This document shows, piece after piece, positions 1 to 9,013 of a stretch of 33,470 nt of DNA. Every line of letters starts with the position of its first letter. Position 1 is the first letter of the stretch. The stretch lies in assembly GCF_000615445.1 (NCBI RefSeq), contig NZ_BALY01000020.1:1-33470 (forward strand), in the 5' to 3' direction. The stretch comes from Lactobacillus hamsteri DSM 5661 = JCM 6256 (GTDB lineage Bacteria; Bacillota; Bacilli; Lactobacillales; Lactobacillaceae). A model generated the notes under the pieces. It was not told where the DNA came from. It saw nothing but the letters and a program-made list of their open reading frames with translations, and searched no databases. The position numbers and the translations under genes are program-made.

Positions 1-100
1 GAAAAAGAGCCTTAATATCGTTATATCTCAACTCAACTTTAAGTCTTCCCTTTCGACTCTAAACAACATTTTACTGAATAAAACATTCAAATAGACAAAA
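1..100. other. AT-rich flank, no gene seen
   Basis: I see no open frame, RNA gene or repeat in this stretch. It lies beyond the terminator at 101-138, and any gene it belongs to would be outside the window. Confidence 0.5.
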
Positions 101-138
101 AATACCAAATCGGTCATTTTTTGAGCCGATTTGGTATT
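101..138 (-). terminator. Rho-independent terminator after the small membrane protein
   Basis: Perfect 13-bp inverted repeat (101-113 with 126-138, 12-nt loop), followed on the minus strand by a short T run. It lies about 100 bp downstream of the membrane protein gene stop. Its arms and loop closely resemble the hairpin at 706-741, with a paired (compensatory) difference in the stem. Confidence 0.8.
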
Positions 139-239
139 CCATCCGACCAGTTCCCGTTAAAATGAACTTTTTTAACTTACAAAAACTCTGTTAATATTAT
201 GTTTTATTGCGGATTAAGAAAATGTTATTATATCTCTAC

Positions 240-635
240 TTAAGAAATGGAAATGATTAAAAAAACGATTATATTGACTAAGTAAAAATACCAATCAATT
301 TTCGAATGACAGAAATAATCTATACACAAGTTAAATACTAAGAAAATAACACAAATGCTAATTCCGATAAGTAAATGTTTCCGAAAATTATAATTTCTAT
401 CTCCCTTATATTTTTGCAAGCTAACTAATATGGCTGGAACAATACACAAACTGAAAGCGAAGCTTAGTGCAACTATAGCAATTACCTTCCAGCCTTTAAA
501 AAAGCTCAATGAAAGATCTGCATATATCCATGACAGAAATACAAAAAAAGCTGTTCCTATTGCTACACCAACGGAATACCTTTTTATAAAAGAATGATCA
601 TCTAGCACTCTATCATTTTTGGCTATCTTAATCAT
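240..635 (-). CDS. Small four-segment membrane protein, unknown function
   Basis: A 131-residue protein with about four hydrophobic segments (roughly residues 21-40, 47-72, 86-106 and 115-131) and a short polar N-terminus. I do not recognise a family. It lies directly downstream of an AgrC/AgrA-like two-component pair on the same strand but is separated from it by a strong terminator at 706-741, so it probably has its own promoter. Genes in this position next to HPK10 systems are often immunity or transport accessories, but nothing in the sequence proves that here. The start codon is only weakly supported: AAAGGG directly abuts the ATG, and a better spaced AGGATG lies further upstream. Confidence 0.65.
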   Translation of the reverse strand: MIKIAKNDRVLDDHSFIKRYSVGVAIGTAFFVFLSWIYADLSLSFFKGWKVIAIVALSFAFSLCIVPAILVSLQKYKGDRNYNFRKHLLIGISICVIFLVFNLCIDYFCHSKIDWYFYLVNIIVFLIISIS

Positions 636-705
636 CCCTTTCTATCCACATCCTAATACACTTTCTACTTTTATTATATATATTTTCCGTCTCAATAAAT
701 AAAAA

Positions 706-741
706 ATGCCAAATTGGTCGCTTTTTGGGCCAATTTGGTAT
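706..741 (-). terminator. Rho-independent terminator after the response regulator
   Basis: A 12-bp stem (706-717 with 730-741; one G-U pair) followed on the minus strand by a run of six T. It ends the kinase/regulator transcript a few bases after the regulator stop codon. Confidence 0.85.
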
Positions 742-743
742 TT

Positions 744-1553
744 CTATATGACTTTGATCGTTCCAATTTTATCAACAATCATTTTAATCGTATTCCTATA
801 TGAACGTGAATAATAAACCTCTTCATCATTCGGAAACTTTATTTTCTTAGTAGAAAAATCCACAGCAGATATATTATCCGGATTGACCAATGCCGACTGC
901 GATATTCTTATTAAAAAATCATTTTCTTCATCAAGATTGCTAATTGAATTCTTAAATTCACTTTCGCCCGTTGCCGTTACCAAACGCACTTTATGATGAT
1001 TGATACTGCTTTCAATAAAGTAAATTTCGGCCTGATCAATCTTTTGAATTCGGCGTCCTATCTTATAAGTAAAAGTTTTCCCAGCTAATTTCTGTTCTTT
1101 ATACAAATTGTCGAAGGCAGCTCGCAAAGTTTCCTGCAAACGAGCAATTATCTTTTCTCGCTCCTGCGACTTATTAATATAATCAATCGCACCGATACGG
1201 CGCCGATAAGTTAGGGGCGCGTATTTATCATAGGCTGTTACAAAAATGATCTGCGCATTAGCATCCTGCTTTTTAATATATTCCGCTAAATCAACCCCAT
1301 TTTTAGCTTCTGAATTTTGACTTAATTCAATATCTAAAAAGTAAATGCCGTTTTGCAGATTATTGCTTGTAATATATCTCGCAGCTTGCTCAAATGAATT
1401 TGCGACCAAGACGACTGAAGAATCAATATTATTATAATTTGAATTATCATCCATTATATTCTGCACTGCTACATTAATGCTTCGTGCTAGGCTTTGAGCT
1501 AATGTATTATCATCATCACAAATAACTATTGGATATTTCAAATTATTCATCAT
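744..1553 (-). CDS. LytTR-family response regulator (AgrA-like)
   Basis: A 269-residue cytoplasmic DNA-binding regulator. Residues 8-145 form a receiver domain with the acidic pocket at D13-D15, the phosphoacceptor D74 (in YFLDIEL), the conserved T at VTAYD and the K of YINKS. Residues about 160-262 form a LytTR DNA-binding domain of the AgrA/ComE type. The gene overlaps the end of the kinase gene by 11 bp, so the two are translationally coupled and surely form one pair. Targets are usually bacteriocin, quorum-sensing or cell-envelope genes. No obvious direct-repeat binding site or pheromone gene is visible in the window, so the output is unknown. Confidence 0.9.
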   Translation of the reverse strand: MMNNLKYPIVICDDDNTLAQSLARSINVAVQNIMDDNSNYNNIDSSVVLVANSFEQAARYITSNNLQNGIYFLDIELSQNSEAKNGVDLAEYIKKQDANAQIIFVTAYDKYAPLTYRRRIGAIDYINKSQEREKIIARLQETLRAAFDNLYKEQKLAGKTFTYKIGRRIQKIDQAEIYFIESSINHHKVRLVTATGESEFKNSISNLDEENDFLIRISQSALVNPDNISAVDFSTKKIKFPNDEEVYYSRSYRNTIKMIVDKIGTIKVI

Positions 1554-2874
1554 CCTCCGAATCTATTGTCATATAGAAGTCAAACCATCCATCTCTAATA
1601 TTGTAAGAAATTGACATATCAGGATACTTGTTTTCAATTGTTTTTATATTCGCTAAGCCAAATCCTTGGTGATTTTTCTTAGTAGTATAGCCTTGTTCTT
1701 GGATCTTTTTGATTGAAAGTTTTGAAGCACGCAGTTTATTGCAAATCTCATATTCGATTTCACCAGTTTCATCTGAATAAAACATAATCTGAACTTCGGG
1801 AGTTTCCCCTTTTTCTTGCATACTCTTGCTTTCTTCAATAGCGTTATCACAAGTAATACCAATAATTCTTACCAAATCAAGTTCATCAACGCCCTCAGGA
1901 AGCTGAGATATATCTTGCCTGCATTCAAGATTATAGGGTATTTTTTGATCATACAATTCCGTCAGCTTAGAAATAATAATACTCTTCAAAGATTTGATAT
2001 GAATATGATTGATATCTTTGTACTTTAATAAAGCTTGGGAATCTAAATTTGATTGCGTATATTTATCCAGTTTATCAATTACTTCTTGAACTTTTCCCTC
2101 TTGCGCACTAATTTTCAAAGAATTAAACATATTGCGATAGTCATGTCTAAATGCTCTAAGTTCATCTTCACTTTTTTCCAAATAACTGGCATATTCTTCA
2201 AGCTGCTTCTGTTGCTGGCGTTTTAACATCGTCTGTTCAATTTTACGATGCTCTTCTTGAGAATGAACAATAAGGATGTAAATCACAACGCTAAAAATCA
2301 TTTGCGCAATTAACATGCAGATAAAACCCAATGTTGAAGGAGTAATTTCATCCATAAATTCATCTATTAAATTTAAGATCAACAATGAAACATATAAATA
2401 GAAGAAAATACTCCAGAAGATTTTTCTATTTTGATCACATAGATAGCGATAAAATACGTTTTTATATCTATTAACCAGAAGAAAGGCAATAATGTAATAT
2501 GCAATAACTGTTTCAATTTCGAGCCTAAGTCCAGAATGACTAGCTACTGAATTAGTAATTACTAAGTAGCTGACTTGCCAGATATAGTCCACAAATACGG
2601 CTATAAATATTGAACCTGTTACAATGATTTTGTCTTTTTTTCTATAAAATAATAAAAATAGCAGAATCTCAACAATCGAAGTTAATTCCGCAAAAACCCC
2701 GCCCCAACTTCTAAGGATGAAAAGAAAGATAAAGGAACAGGTAAGAAAAAGATAATCCTTTATTCCCTGAACTTTTATTCTAGAAATTTTATAAAAAGAA
2801 AGAAAATCAAAAAGTACTGAAAGAACTGCGATAGTTACTGATTCAGTAATTAATAATATACGTATACTTAACAT
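1543..2874 (-). CDS. HPK10-family sensor histidine kinase (AgrC-like)
   Basis: A 443-residue membrane kinase. The first 205 residues contain six or so hydrophobic segments, followed by a coiled-coil linker (about 205-240). The H-box is FRHDYRN with the phosphorylated histidine at H244. The C-terminal ATPase domain has the N-box region (CDNAIEES) and the G-box near GFGLANIK. This is the AgrC/PlnB class that senses secreted peptides. No signal peptide gene is found beside it, which is unusual; the cognate peptide may be elsewhere or lost. A TTGACA at 2894-2899 lies upstream but lacks a well-spaced -10. The start codon has only a weak ribosome site (AGAG). Confidence 0.9.
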   Translation of the reverse strand: MLSIRILLITESVTIAVLSVLFDFLSFYKISRIKVQGIKDYLFLTCSFIFLFILRSWGGVFAELTSIVEILLFLLFYRKKDKIIVTGSIFIAVFVDYIWQVSYLVITNSVASHSGLRLEIETVIAYYIIAFLLVNRYKNVFYRYLCDQNRKIFWSIFFYLYVSLLILNLIDEFMDEITPSTLGFICMLIAQMIFSVVIYILIVHSQEEHRKIEQTMLKRQQQKQLEEYASYLEKSEDELRAFRHDYRNMFNSLKISAQEGKVQEVIDKLDKYTQSNLDSQALLKYKDINHIHIKSLKSIIISKLTELYDQKIPYNLECRQDISQLPEGVDELDLVRIIGITCDNAIEESKSMQEKGETPEVQIMFYSDETGEIEYEICNKLRASKLSIKKIQEQGYTTKKNHQGFGLANIKTIENKYPDMSISYNIRDGWFDFYMTIDSEDDE

Positions 2875-2966
2875 CTCTATATAAAATACTCTCTGTCAAC
2901 GCTAACACTATATATTCATCTACTATAGTCAATTTTATAATATATTCGGGGAAGGATTGCAAGAAT

Positions 2967-3002
2967 AAAAAGCAGGGTCTCCAAATTGAAGACTCTGCTT
3001 TT
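2967..3002 (-). terminator. Terminator of the malonate decarboxylase operon
   Basis: A 13-bp stem with one G-U pair (AAAAGCAG arm around 2967-2980, partner 2990-3002), followed by TTTTTATT on the minus strand. It overlaps the hydrolase stop codon by a couple of bases and closes the whole mdc transcript. Confidence 0.85.
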
Positions 3003-3801
3003 ACTTAGGCAAATATCGATTTTTCAACAAAAAATGTCGCAATAACTGATTAAATCGATCCGGAATTTCGGCCATTATATCATGACCACAATTCTCTAAA
3101 ACGACGCTTTCTATATTAGAATTGTTTTCTGCCATCCATCGCGCAAAATCCGAATTATAATATGGACTTTGACTTGCAGCAATCACGATTAACTTAGTTG
3201 AAATATTTTTAACTGTATCACGCCAATCGAGTCGTGAATGTTCTTGTAACAAATCCATATTCTCCTTACGACTAAAAGGGTAATCTGTTTTCACTTTACT
3301 CAAATTATTTAAAACTTCACCATCGATCCCATGCAATGTCTCACGTACCTGTGGAGTTCTTAAAGTTTCTGGCAAATAATTTTCTGGCGTGTAATTCATA
3401 AAACCATACGGCCAATCCGCAGTATTGAGCATATAAGGACTTTGATCAACTACAATACTCAATTTTATTAACTCTGGCTTAGTTTTATACAAATCATAAA
3501 GAATACTGCCGCCCATTGAATGACCAATAAAAACAGCGGAATTAATATTCAAGTAGTGCAAAAGTTCAATTAAATCATCAGTCAATCTCTGCAAAGTATG
3601 ACCTTTTTCTGTTCGCTCACTCTTGCCCATATTGCGATGATCATAAGTAAGAACCTGATAACCCATCTTCAACAAATAATTTACTTGATCCGTCCAAATT
3701 TCTTGATAACCACCGAAACCAGCAATCAATACAATCGGCTTGCCTGAGCCTTGCAAATTATAATTTATATTCACCATATCGCTAGTTTTAAACATACTCA
3801 T
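3001..3801 (-). CDS. Alpha/beta-fold hydrolase, last gene of the mdc operon
   Basis: A 266-residue alpha/beta hydrolase. The nucleophile elbow is GHSMGG with S95, the oxyanion region is AGFGG at 27-31, and the C-terminal catalytic histidine sits in NCGHDI at about 242. Start and mdcG stop overlap by 4 bp (ATGA type), so it belongs to the same operon. Its role in malonate breakdown is not obvious. It might hydrolyse stray acyl thioesters or charged carrier, or be unrelated cargo. It resembles the pimeloyl-ACP esterase/proline iminopeptidase-like group in general fold only. The family is certain and the substrate unknown. Confidence 0.85.
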   Translation of the reverse strand: MSMFKTSDMVNINYNLQGSGKPIVLIAGFGGYQEIWTDQVNYLLKMGYQVLTYDHRNMGKSERTEKGHTLQRLTDDLIELLHYLNINSAVFIGHSMGGSILYDLYKTKPELIKLSIVVDQSPYMLNTADWPYGFMNYTPENYLPETLRTPQVRETLHGIDGEVLNNLSKVKTDYPFSRKENMDLLQEHSRLDWRDTVKNISTKLIVIAASQSPYYNSDFARWMAENNSNIESVVLENCGHDIMAEIPDRFNQLLRHFLLKNRYLPK

Positions 3802-4463
3802 TCTATTTTTCCTTTAAAAAAGGCCCACGGATCTCTGCTTAAAATTGGTCCTGAAGCTGTTTTTACCAAAATTTGCCGATCACGATTTTGAGCATATTCT
3901 TCCAGTGAAAATCCTTTTTCACCATTTACCACTTGAAGATCAGCATGTGTTCCAAATTTATTCAGCTTTTCCAATAATTCATTAGCTTCGCTGTGACTCA
4001 GCTTACGCGTAGCCAACATGATCAAATCAAGATCACTACTATGTTCAGAAGTATGTTTTACCATTTTTACGCCTGTTGCCATTTCATATGCAAGCGAGCC
4101 ACTTATTCCCCAATCATAACCTTCAAGGATAGGCACAATTTTTTCTAATGCTTGAAAAGCAGGCAATTTTTGTCTATCTAAAGGTAAATTCTGCCATGAT
4201 CTATTCTTTATAAAATAACTCGGATGATAGACTTTTTTTACATTAGAAAATTTTAAAAAGCCTGCCAATCTTTGATTTCTTTCATATCCTCTTAAACCAA
4301 CAGGAATTAATCCATCTTTGATATTGCCCCGTCTAACTACGCCAATTTTTGCCTTAGACAAAGAATCCTTTGCCCATTCAGGTAAAGGATTCTCTTCAGA
4401 GATTAAGTCTTGATCATTAGCAAAAGTTAAGAGATCATGAGGCCAAATCTTTATTTGTTCCAT
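3798..4463 (-). CDS. mdcG: MdcG, phosphoribosyl-dephospho-CoA transferase (malonate decarboxylase holo-ACP synthase)
   Basis: A 221-residue nucleotidyltransferase that transfers 2'-(5''-triphosphoribosyl)-3'-dephospho-CoA to the serine of the acyl carrier subunit MdcC. The DxD catalytic pair is D144/D146 in SSDLDLIM, preceded by the GS motif SGSLAYE at about 121-127. Length is typical of the family. It overlaps the mdcDE reading frame by 13 bp and the hydrolase by 4 bp. The partner enzyme MdcB, which makes the prosthetic-group precursor, is not encoded in this window. A CitG from a citrate lyase cluster elsewhere could supply it, which is inference. Confidence 0.9.
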   Translation of the reverse strand: MEQIKIWPHDLLTFANDQDLISEENPLPEWAKDSLSKAKIGVVRRGNIKDGLIPVGLRGYERNQRLAGFLKFSNVKKVYHPSYFIKNRSWQNLPLDRQKLPAFQALEKIVPILEGYDWGISGSLAYEMATGVKMVKHTSEHSSDLDLIMLATRKLSHSEANELLEKLNKFGTHADLQVVNGEKGFSLEEYAQNRDRQILVKTASGPILSRDPWAFFKGKIE

Positions 4464-6118
4464 TGTTCAAATACCATTTTACGCATTTCATTAGTTGCTT
4501 TACGTCCACTTTCAACAGCAATTGGAGTTTCATATCTAAAGTGCAAATCTGTTGGCTTGCCCTTAGTGCTTTCAATTGCCTCATCAATAAGCTTTTGAAT
4601 TTCATTCACTGCATCATCATTAGCATCCCATGATGAAACGTCATGAACCAACTTATACAAAGCACCTAATTTTTCATAATTGAAAATATCATAAGCCATT
4701 GCAGGAACATGCTTAGTAGCTTCTTCAAGTTCCGCAATCGTTCTTTGCGTAATACGAGCTGCGGAAGCTTTAGACATAGCTTGGATAGTAATCGACTTAT
4801 CGGCTAAAGCAATTATACGGTTAGATTGCAAACCATGTGCCAAGAAACCACCTGATACGGCATCCCCAGGAATAAAGTCAATTACTGGATGTCCAGCTTG
4901 ACGAGCCTTAGCATAAGCAGCTGCCGCAGAAGCTAAACTAATATGGATTCCAATTAATTCTTCCTTGTAACCATAAGCTTGACTTGGAACATCAACAACT
5001 AGCACGATTGGACGTTTAACTTCTTTATCTTTGTCTTCCTCAATAATTTGGTTAACAATCTTAGAAACGACAAACCCTTCTTGAAGTCCAACCTCACCAT
5101 GACGAACGCGTGGAAATTTATTATTTTCATCTGGAACAATTGCAATATATTCTTTACCATCTTTTTCAGCATGAAGAACAGTTGGATACTCAGACTTAGC
5201 ATTCTCAATTCCAGTTAACTTTTCAAACCATAAACGGCCTCTACTCTTAGTACCCGGCTTGTCACTAGAAACCGCTTCAGGAACTTGATGTTCTTCAGTC
5301 TTGTTTTCAGCATAAAGCTTGCGATATTCTTCAGTATTCAATGGCTTATCAAAATCGATATGGTCAAGCAATGATAAATAGAAATCAGCTTTTTCAGTTC
5401 TATGAGCATCTTTCTTTTCATCAATAGCCTTACTAATAGCTTCTTTAATTGCTTTTATATCGTCATTGACTACTTCATCAGCAATACCTGTTGCTACTCT
5501 TTGACGAGTTCCTAATGTATCCCAAATTAAATCCTTATCGCTAGAATCAAATTCACGAACACCAGCTTCTTGTTCAATAACTTCTGGACCATTTAAGGCA
5601 ATTCTAGCTTTCTTTGTAGTAATTAAATATGAAAGAATTGCACTGGTTATTGACATACCGCCAAAACTGCCTACGCGACCAGGAACTAAACCGATTACTG
5701 GAACGTATTTCTTCAAAGCAATGACAACATTTTGGATTTCTGAAATCGAAAGCAAACCATAGTTGGCTTCCTGAAGACGAACACCACCTGTATCCAAGAT
5801 AATGATAGGATACTCTTTAATGCCTTTCTTGTTATCTTCTAAAGTCTTTTCCAATGCGGCTACAATTTTGGCGCCTGAAACTTCACCAATACCTCCACCT
5901 TGGAACTTTCCTTCAATAGAAATAACGACAACATTTTTGCCGTCAAGCTTGCCTTTAAGCAAAATTATTCCATCATCACTTTCAGGAACAATCTTTTGGG
6001 GCTCAAGGTGTGGAGAAATCATGTCATATTCAGGACCAACTAATTCTCTGCCTGTTCCTTCGTCAACCAAAGCAAAAGCACGTTGACGACCTTTCAATTC
6101 AACAAAACTATTCTTCAT
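4451..6118 (-). CDS. mdcDE: Fused malonate decarboxylase beta and gamma subunits (MdcD-MdcE)
   Basis: A single 555-residue chain covering two subunits that are separate proteins in the well-studied Klebsiella, Acinetobacter and Pseudomonas systems. Residues 1 to about 285 are MdcD-like (carboxyltransferase fold, with GGGIGEVSGAK and LDTGGVRLQEAN and the GRVGSFGGMS turn). Residues about 290-555 are MdcE-like (VVDVPSQAYGYKEE, then SGGFLAHGLQ and MSKASAARIT). Together they decarboxylate malonyl-S-ACP to acetyl-S-ACP. The junction is a charged, proline-containing linker around residues 265-300. The gene overlaps mdcC by 11 bp and mdcG by 13 bp. No sign of a frameshift: the reading frame is continuous and both halves keep their motifs. 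Confidence 0.9.
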   Translation of the reverse strand: MKNSFVELKGRQRAFALVDEGTGRELVGPEYDMISPHLEPQKIVPESDDGIILLKGKLDGKNVVVISIEGKFQGGGIGEVSGAKIVAALEKTLEDNKKGIKEYPIIILDTGGVRLQEANYGLLSISEIQNVVIALKKYVPVIGLVPGRVGSFGGMSITSAILSYLITTKKARIALNGPEVIEQEAGVREFDSSDKDLIWDTLGTRQRVATGIADEVVNDDIKAIKEAISKAIDEKKDAHRTEKADFYLSLLDHIDFDKPLNTEEYRKLYAENKTEEHQVPEAVSSDKPGTKSRGRLWFEKLTGIENAKSEYPTVLHAEKDGKEYIAIVPDENNKFPRVRHGEVGLQEGFVVSKIVNQIIEEDKDKEVKRPIVLVVDVPSQAYGYKEELIGIHISLASAAAAYAKARQAGHPVIDFIPGDAVSGGFLAHGLQSNRIIALADKSITIQAMSKASAARITQRTIAELEEATKHVPAMAYDIFNYEKLGALYKLVHDVSSWDANDDAVNEIQKLIDEAIESTKGKPTDLHFRYETPIAVESGRKATNEMRKMVFEQWNK

Positions 6119-6401
6119 CGTTTAATGCCTCCATTGCTTGAGTCAAACGTAAGTTAACAACACCTGGCGTTGCACCAAAATCATGAATAATAAATTTACC
6201 TTTTAATGAATATCTATCAAAGAAACGATTAAGAACATTCTTCCAAACTTCCTTAAAACCATCGCTGCCTGTTACGATATCCACCGTTGTTTCGTCAGCG
6301 GGATAAAGCAAAACTTCCAAATCACCGGAAGCCACAACGCCAACGTGAACAAACTTCTCAATTGTCTTTGTATTTTGATAAGTAAAATGAAGTTTTTCCA
6401 T
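6108..6401 (-). CDS. mdcC: MdcC, malonate decarboxylase acyl carrier protein
   Basis: A 97-residue carrier protein. The prosthetic group attaches to the serine of the VASGDLEVLL motif, S25 here, which is the same position as in described MdcC proteins. It carries acetyl and malonyl groups as thioesters between MdcA and MdcDE. It starts 18 bp after the mdcA stop behind a GGAAGGAA-type ribosome site and overlaps the fused mdcDE start by 11 bp. Confidence 0.93.
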   Translation of the reverse strand: MEKLHFTYQNTKTIEKFVHVGVVASGDLEVLLYPADETTVDIVTGSDGFKEVWKNVLNRFFDRYSLKGKFIIHDFGATPGVVNLRLTQAMEALNDEE

Positions 6402-6419
6402 AATAATTGTTCCTTCCTA

Positions 6420-8060
6420 TTAAGACCATGATCTGAATTTTGCAGGTGGATTGTATAAACCATGTGACCATTCAACAATATCATCCATAGTTTGAGCAGC
6501 TAAAAGTGAACGCTTGGCATTTTGACGGCGAACGCCTAAATCCTCTGGCAAAGCAACAATTCCTTTTTCACGAAGCTTCTTAACTTCCTTAGGATCTGAA
6601 CGTAAACCGACAGGAGTTACACCAGCAATTGCCTCAATAGCAGCTTTTCTTTCTTCCATACTGTCAGTCTTGTAAAGGTAAGCAATACCTTCTTCAGTAA
6701 CGATATGAGTTGTATCTTCGCTGTAAATCATAATTGGGACATTAGCAAGTTTTGCTTCTTTTCTTACTTCTTCAGCATCCAAATGATCAACAAAGACAGG
6801 CTTCTTATTTGAGCCAAAAGTTTGAACCATTTGCACAACTAGTTTTTGCCCCTTAGCAAGTGGATCATCGTCCGGCTTTAAACTTTGCCATGCTGGAGTT
6901 GAGTGACGACGTCCGGTTGGGTTTGAGCCCATATTTGGCGCACCGCCGAATCCAGATAAACGACCATGAGTAACAGTTGAAGAATTGCCCCATTGATCAA
7001 TTTGCAAAGTAGAGCCAACAAACATATCACAAGCATATTGACCAGCAACTTGACCTAAAGCACGGTTTGAACGCATCGTACCATCTTTACCAACAAAGAA
7101 AATGTCAGGACGAGCAGCAATATATTTTTCCATACCAACTTCGCCACCAAATGAGTGAATTGAGTCAACCCAACCACTTTCAATAGCAGGAATTAAAGTT
7201 GGGGTTGGATTTAATTCCCAATTACGGCAAATCTTGCCCTTTAATCCAAGTTGTTCACCATAAGTTGGTAAAAGAAGTTCAATAGCAGAAGTATTAAAAC
7301 CAACTCCATGATTCAAAGTTTGAACATGATGCTTTTCATAAATTCCGCGAATAGCCATCATCCCCATCAAAATTTGCAATTCAGTAATGGCTTGTGGATC
7401 ACGAGTAAACAAAGGTTCCAATTGATATGGCTTATCAGCAGGAATAACAACGTCCACCCAACCGCTAGGAATATCTATTCTTGGCAATTTATCGACAACT
7501 TCGTTAGCCTGAACAATAACGATTCCATCATGAAAAGCTGCAGCTTCAACGATAGTTGGCGTTTCTTCGGTGTTAAATCCTGTATATAGATTACCCTCAC
7601 GGTCAACTTTATCAGCAGCAACTAAGACAACATTTGGAATTAAGTCAATAAATAAGCGTCCAAACAATTCTAAGTAAGTATGAATGTCGCCCACTTTCAT
7701 AGTGCCGTCGGCAATCATTTGAGAAACACGCGTACTTTGTGGTCCAGCAAATGAAAAGTCCATCTTGGAGGCAACACCTAAATCGAAAATGTCCAAATGT
7801 TCTGGACGAGAAATACTTGACATAATCATGTGTAAATCATGAACTTTTTCTGGATCTACCTTGGTTAAAGCAGCAGATAAGAAGGAAGCCTGTTTTTGGT
7901 TATCTCCTTCAAGAACAACCTTATCTCCTGGCTTAATCAAAGTTTCCAAAACTTTAACAACATCTTTTGTTTTAGCAAATTTACCATCAAGTAATGATAA
8001 AGCACTGCTTAAACGTGCATTTTTAGCATCACGATGGGAATGCCAATTTCTTTCAGTCAT
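6420..8060 (-). CDS. mdcA: MdcA, malonate decarboxylase alpha subunit (acetyl-ACP:malonate transferase)
   Basis: A 546-residue CoA-transferase-like subunit that exchanges acetyl for malonyl on the carrier protein (acetyl-S-ACP + malonate to malonyl-S-ACP + acetate). Length is standard for the family. Recognisable blocks include the start MTERNWHSHRDAK, the SSISRPEHLDIFDLG region, NHGVGFNTSAIELLLPT and SGFGGAPNMGSNPTGRRH. It overlaps mdcH by 8 bp. This gene order (H-A-C-DE-G) differs from the enterobacterial A-B-C-D-E-F-G-R-H order. No mdcB and no mdcF transporter is found in the operon. Confidence 0.93.
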   Translation of the reverse strand: MTERNWHSHRDAKNARLSSALSLLDGKFAKTKDVVKVLETLIKPGDKVVLEGDNQKQASFLSAALTKVDPEKVHDLHMIMSSISRPEHLDIFDLGVASKMDFSFAGPQSTRVSQMIADGTMKVGDIHTYLELFGRLFIDLIPNVVLVAADKVDREGNLYTGFNTEETPTIVEAAAFHDGIVIVQANEVVDKLPRIDIPSGWVDVVIPADKPYQLEPLFTRDPQAITELQILMGMMAIRGIYEKHHVQTLNHGVGFNTSAIELLLPTYGEQLGLKGKICRNWELNPTPTLIPAIESGWVDSIHSFGGEVGMEKYIAARPDIFFVGKDGTMRSNRALGQVAGQYACDMFVGSTLQIDQWGNSSTVTHGRLSGFGGAPNMGSNPTGRRHSTPAWQSLKPDDDPLAKGQKLVVQMVQTFGSNKKPVFVDHLDAEEVRKEAKLANVPIMIYSEDTTHIVTEEGIAYLYKTDSMEERKAAIEAIAGVTPVGLRSDPKEVKKLREKGIVALPEDLGVRRQNAKRSLLAAQTMDDIVEWSHGLYNPPAKFRSWS

Positions 8061-8970
8061 TGTATTTTCCTTTCCATTTATTCAATAAATAATCAGCATC
8101 GTCAACTGACATATTTTGTAACGTAATAATTGATAATTGATCTGTTTTAGCTTTAAGAAGCTTGCTAAAAGCGGTCCCTGGCGCAAATTCAATGCTTACC
8201 TGAGGTTGATATTCTAATGCAACATTGATCATGGTTTCCCAGAAAACCGGATGAATAAGATTATTAGCTAAATCGTAACTTATATCATTAACATCTTTTA
8301 CGGGATGACCGTTATTGTTTGCCAAATAAATACACTGAGGTTGATGCAAAGCAATTGGACCAACTTCTTTTTCTAATCTAGCGGCCACCTTTTGCATTAA
8401 AGGTGAATGCGAAGGATTAGGAACACGAAGCAATTGGACCTTTGAAGCCCCATTTTCTTTAGCTAATTGCAAAGATTCTTTAATTGCGGAAATTTTCCCG
8501 GATAAAGTATTTTGTAATTCAGAGTTTTGATTTGATAAATAAACTGGTTCATCTTTGCTATGAACTTTAGCAACTATATCTGCAACTTCACTACGAGATA
8601 AACCTACAACTACGCCCATGCCGTAACCTGAAGGATAAGAATTCTGCATCAATTTAGCTCTTAAAGATACTAATTTAAAAACATCTTCTTTATCAATTAC
8701 ATCAGCGGCATAAGCTGCACCGAAAACTCCTAGTGAATGACCAGCTACTAAATCCGGCTTCCAACCTTTGCACTTTAACTTATCGATTTGATCAACTTGT
8801 AAAAGCAGAATACTTAATTGAATTTGCTGCGAATCTTGGTAGCCTTCTTCACTATCGAGAAGCTTAACGTTCGTCCAACTTTCAACTTGCTTTTTTAAAT
8901 CGGAATCAACTTCTTCCAGCATTCCCGAGTGTTGCCCACCTTGTCCGGGAAATAACCATAAACATTTCAC
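8053..8970 (-). CDS. mdcH: MdcH, malonyl-CoA:ACP malonyltransferase
   Basis: A 305-residue FabD-like acyltransferase, the first gene of the operon. The signature FPGQGGQHSG is at residues 7-16, the active-site serine is S79 in AGHSLG, and the histidine lies in the NPSHSPLM block near residue 190. In known systems MdcH primes the carrier by loading malonyl from malonyl-CoA before the decarboxylase cycle starts. A ribosome site (GAGGTGAT) lies just before the ATG. Expression is probably controlled by the divergent LysR regulator, from the operator region at 9016-9064. Confidence 0.92.
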   Translation of the reverse strand: MKCLWLFPGQGGQHSGMLEEVDSDLKKQVESWTNVKLLDSEEGYQDSQQIQLSILLLQVDQIDKLKCKGWKPDLVAGHSLGVFGAAYAADVIDKEDVFKLVSLRAKLMQNSYPSGYGMGVVVGLSRSEVADIVAKVHSKDEPVYLSNQNSELQNTLSGKISAIKESLQLAKENGASKVQLLRVPNPSHSPLMQKVAARLEKEVGPIALHQPQCIYLANNNGHPVKDVNDISYDLANNLIHPVFWETMINVALEYQPQVSIEFAPGTAFSKLLKAKTDQLSIITLQNMSVDDADYLLNKWKGKYND

Positions 8971-9013
8971 GATATCACCTCTTTGGATCTCACAAAAATA
9001 GTTTAACGCGATT

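Noticed and set aside
5802-6086. Plus-strand open frame across mdcDE
   Set aside because: It is the antisense shadow of a well-conserved gene, as are similar frames over rnhA, cas7e, cas8e and cas3.
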